Part shown: positions 5,527 through 5,651 of the stretch, in pieces
Numbering within the stretch: the stretch's first letter is position 1
Layout of the letters: each line of letters opens with the position of its first letter
From: Candidatus Poribacteria bacterium
GTDB taxonomy: Bacteria; Poribacteria; WGA-4E; UBA9662
NCBI GenBank assembly: GCA_002729015.1
Contig: PBVO01000147.1
Coordinates: 14,205 to 19,855 of the forward strand
DNA: 5,651 bases
Reading direction: 5' to 3'
Position numbers and translations under genes: made by a program
The notes under the pieces: generated by a model
Seen by the model: only the letters and a program-made list of their open reading frames with translations
The model's database searches: none
Told to the model about the DNA's origin: nothing

Positions 5527-5651
5527 ATGCCTCAAACTGGTGGCAATGGCCGCCCGGTTGGACATCCTGGTTGGTTCCTACTCTCTATCTCTGACTCCTT
5601 CTTCAAGCGGGCTTGGGCCAATACCTTCGACTTTCTGCCCCTCTATTGGCA
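5527..5651 (+). CDS. N-terminal part of an unidentified protein, runs off the window
   Basis: From ATG 5527 the frame is open for 41 codons to the window edge, and an in-frame TAG at 5491-5493 limits it upstream (TTG at 5503 is an alternative start). The product begins MPQTGGNGRPVGHPG, then has a hydrophobic and aromatic stretch (WFLLSISDSFFKRAW, residues 16-30) and NTFDFLPLYW (32-41). I recognise no family. GC and GC at third codon positions are clearly higher than in the preceding 3 kb, which supports coding or foreign origin. No clear Shine-Dalgarno is present. A second plus-strand frame (from 5474, first ATG at 5546) is also open to the edge, and a minus-strand frame ending at TAG (complement of 5577-5579) is open inward from the edge, so the strand and frame are not certain. 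Confidence 0.42.
   Translation, partial: MPQTGGNGRPVGHPGWFLLSISDSFFKRAWANTFDFLPLYW

Overview
The window suggests a Gram-negative bacterium with modest to low GC and, in this stretch, very low coding density. The first clue is the tail of CreD, an inner-membrane protein of Gram-negative bacteria. TGA and TAA serve as stops of the standard code. Genus and phylum cannot be fixed from the sequence.

Layout. Positions 1-273 hold the C-terminal 90 codons of a creD-type membrane protein on the plus strand, with its 5' part outside the window. Converging on it, with only 37 bases between the stop codons, is one large minus-strand gene (311-2359, 682 codons). It joins a DUF4434-type TIM-barrel domain to an alpha/alpha-toroid (six-hairpin glycosidase-like) domain and is probably a carbohydrate-active protein without a secretion signal. 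A perfect TTGACA box and an A/T-rich -10 lie upstream of it at about 2421-2451.

From 2360 to about 5526 there is roughly 3.1 kb with no long gene. The best-supported gene in it is a 62-codon minus-strand ORF for a one-helix membrane peptide (2953-3141). A weaker candidate is an 86-codon plus-strand ORF (4415-4675), flanked by an extended -10 and by a hairpin resembling a terminator. A consensus Shine-Dalgarno at 2537-2543 precedes a run of overlapping 13-, 15- and 17-codon ORFs, which could be a leader or the remnant of a decayed gene. The rest holds scattered inverted repeats. The most striking are an 11-bp perfect stem at 5178-5210 with a second hairpin just after it, a perfect 16-bp palindrome at 5367-5382, and an 8-bp tandem repeat at 5412-5435.

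At the right edge (from 5527) the base composition rises sharply in GC and an ATG-initiated frame runs open off the end. It is probably the start of another gene, with a candidate promoter at 5432-5461.

Nothing here amounts to a recognisable multi-gene system. creD and the DUF4434 gene converge, so they are not an operon. The new biology, if any, is in the two-domain protein and in the small ORFs and structured elements of the long gene-poor region.
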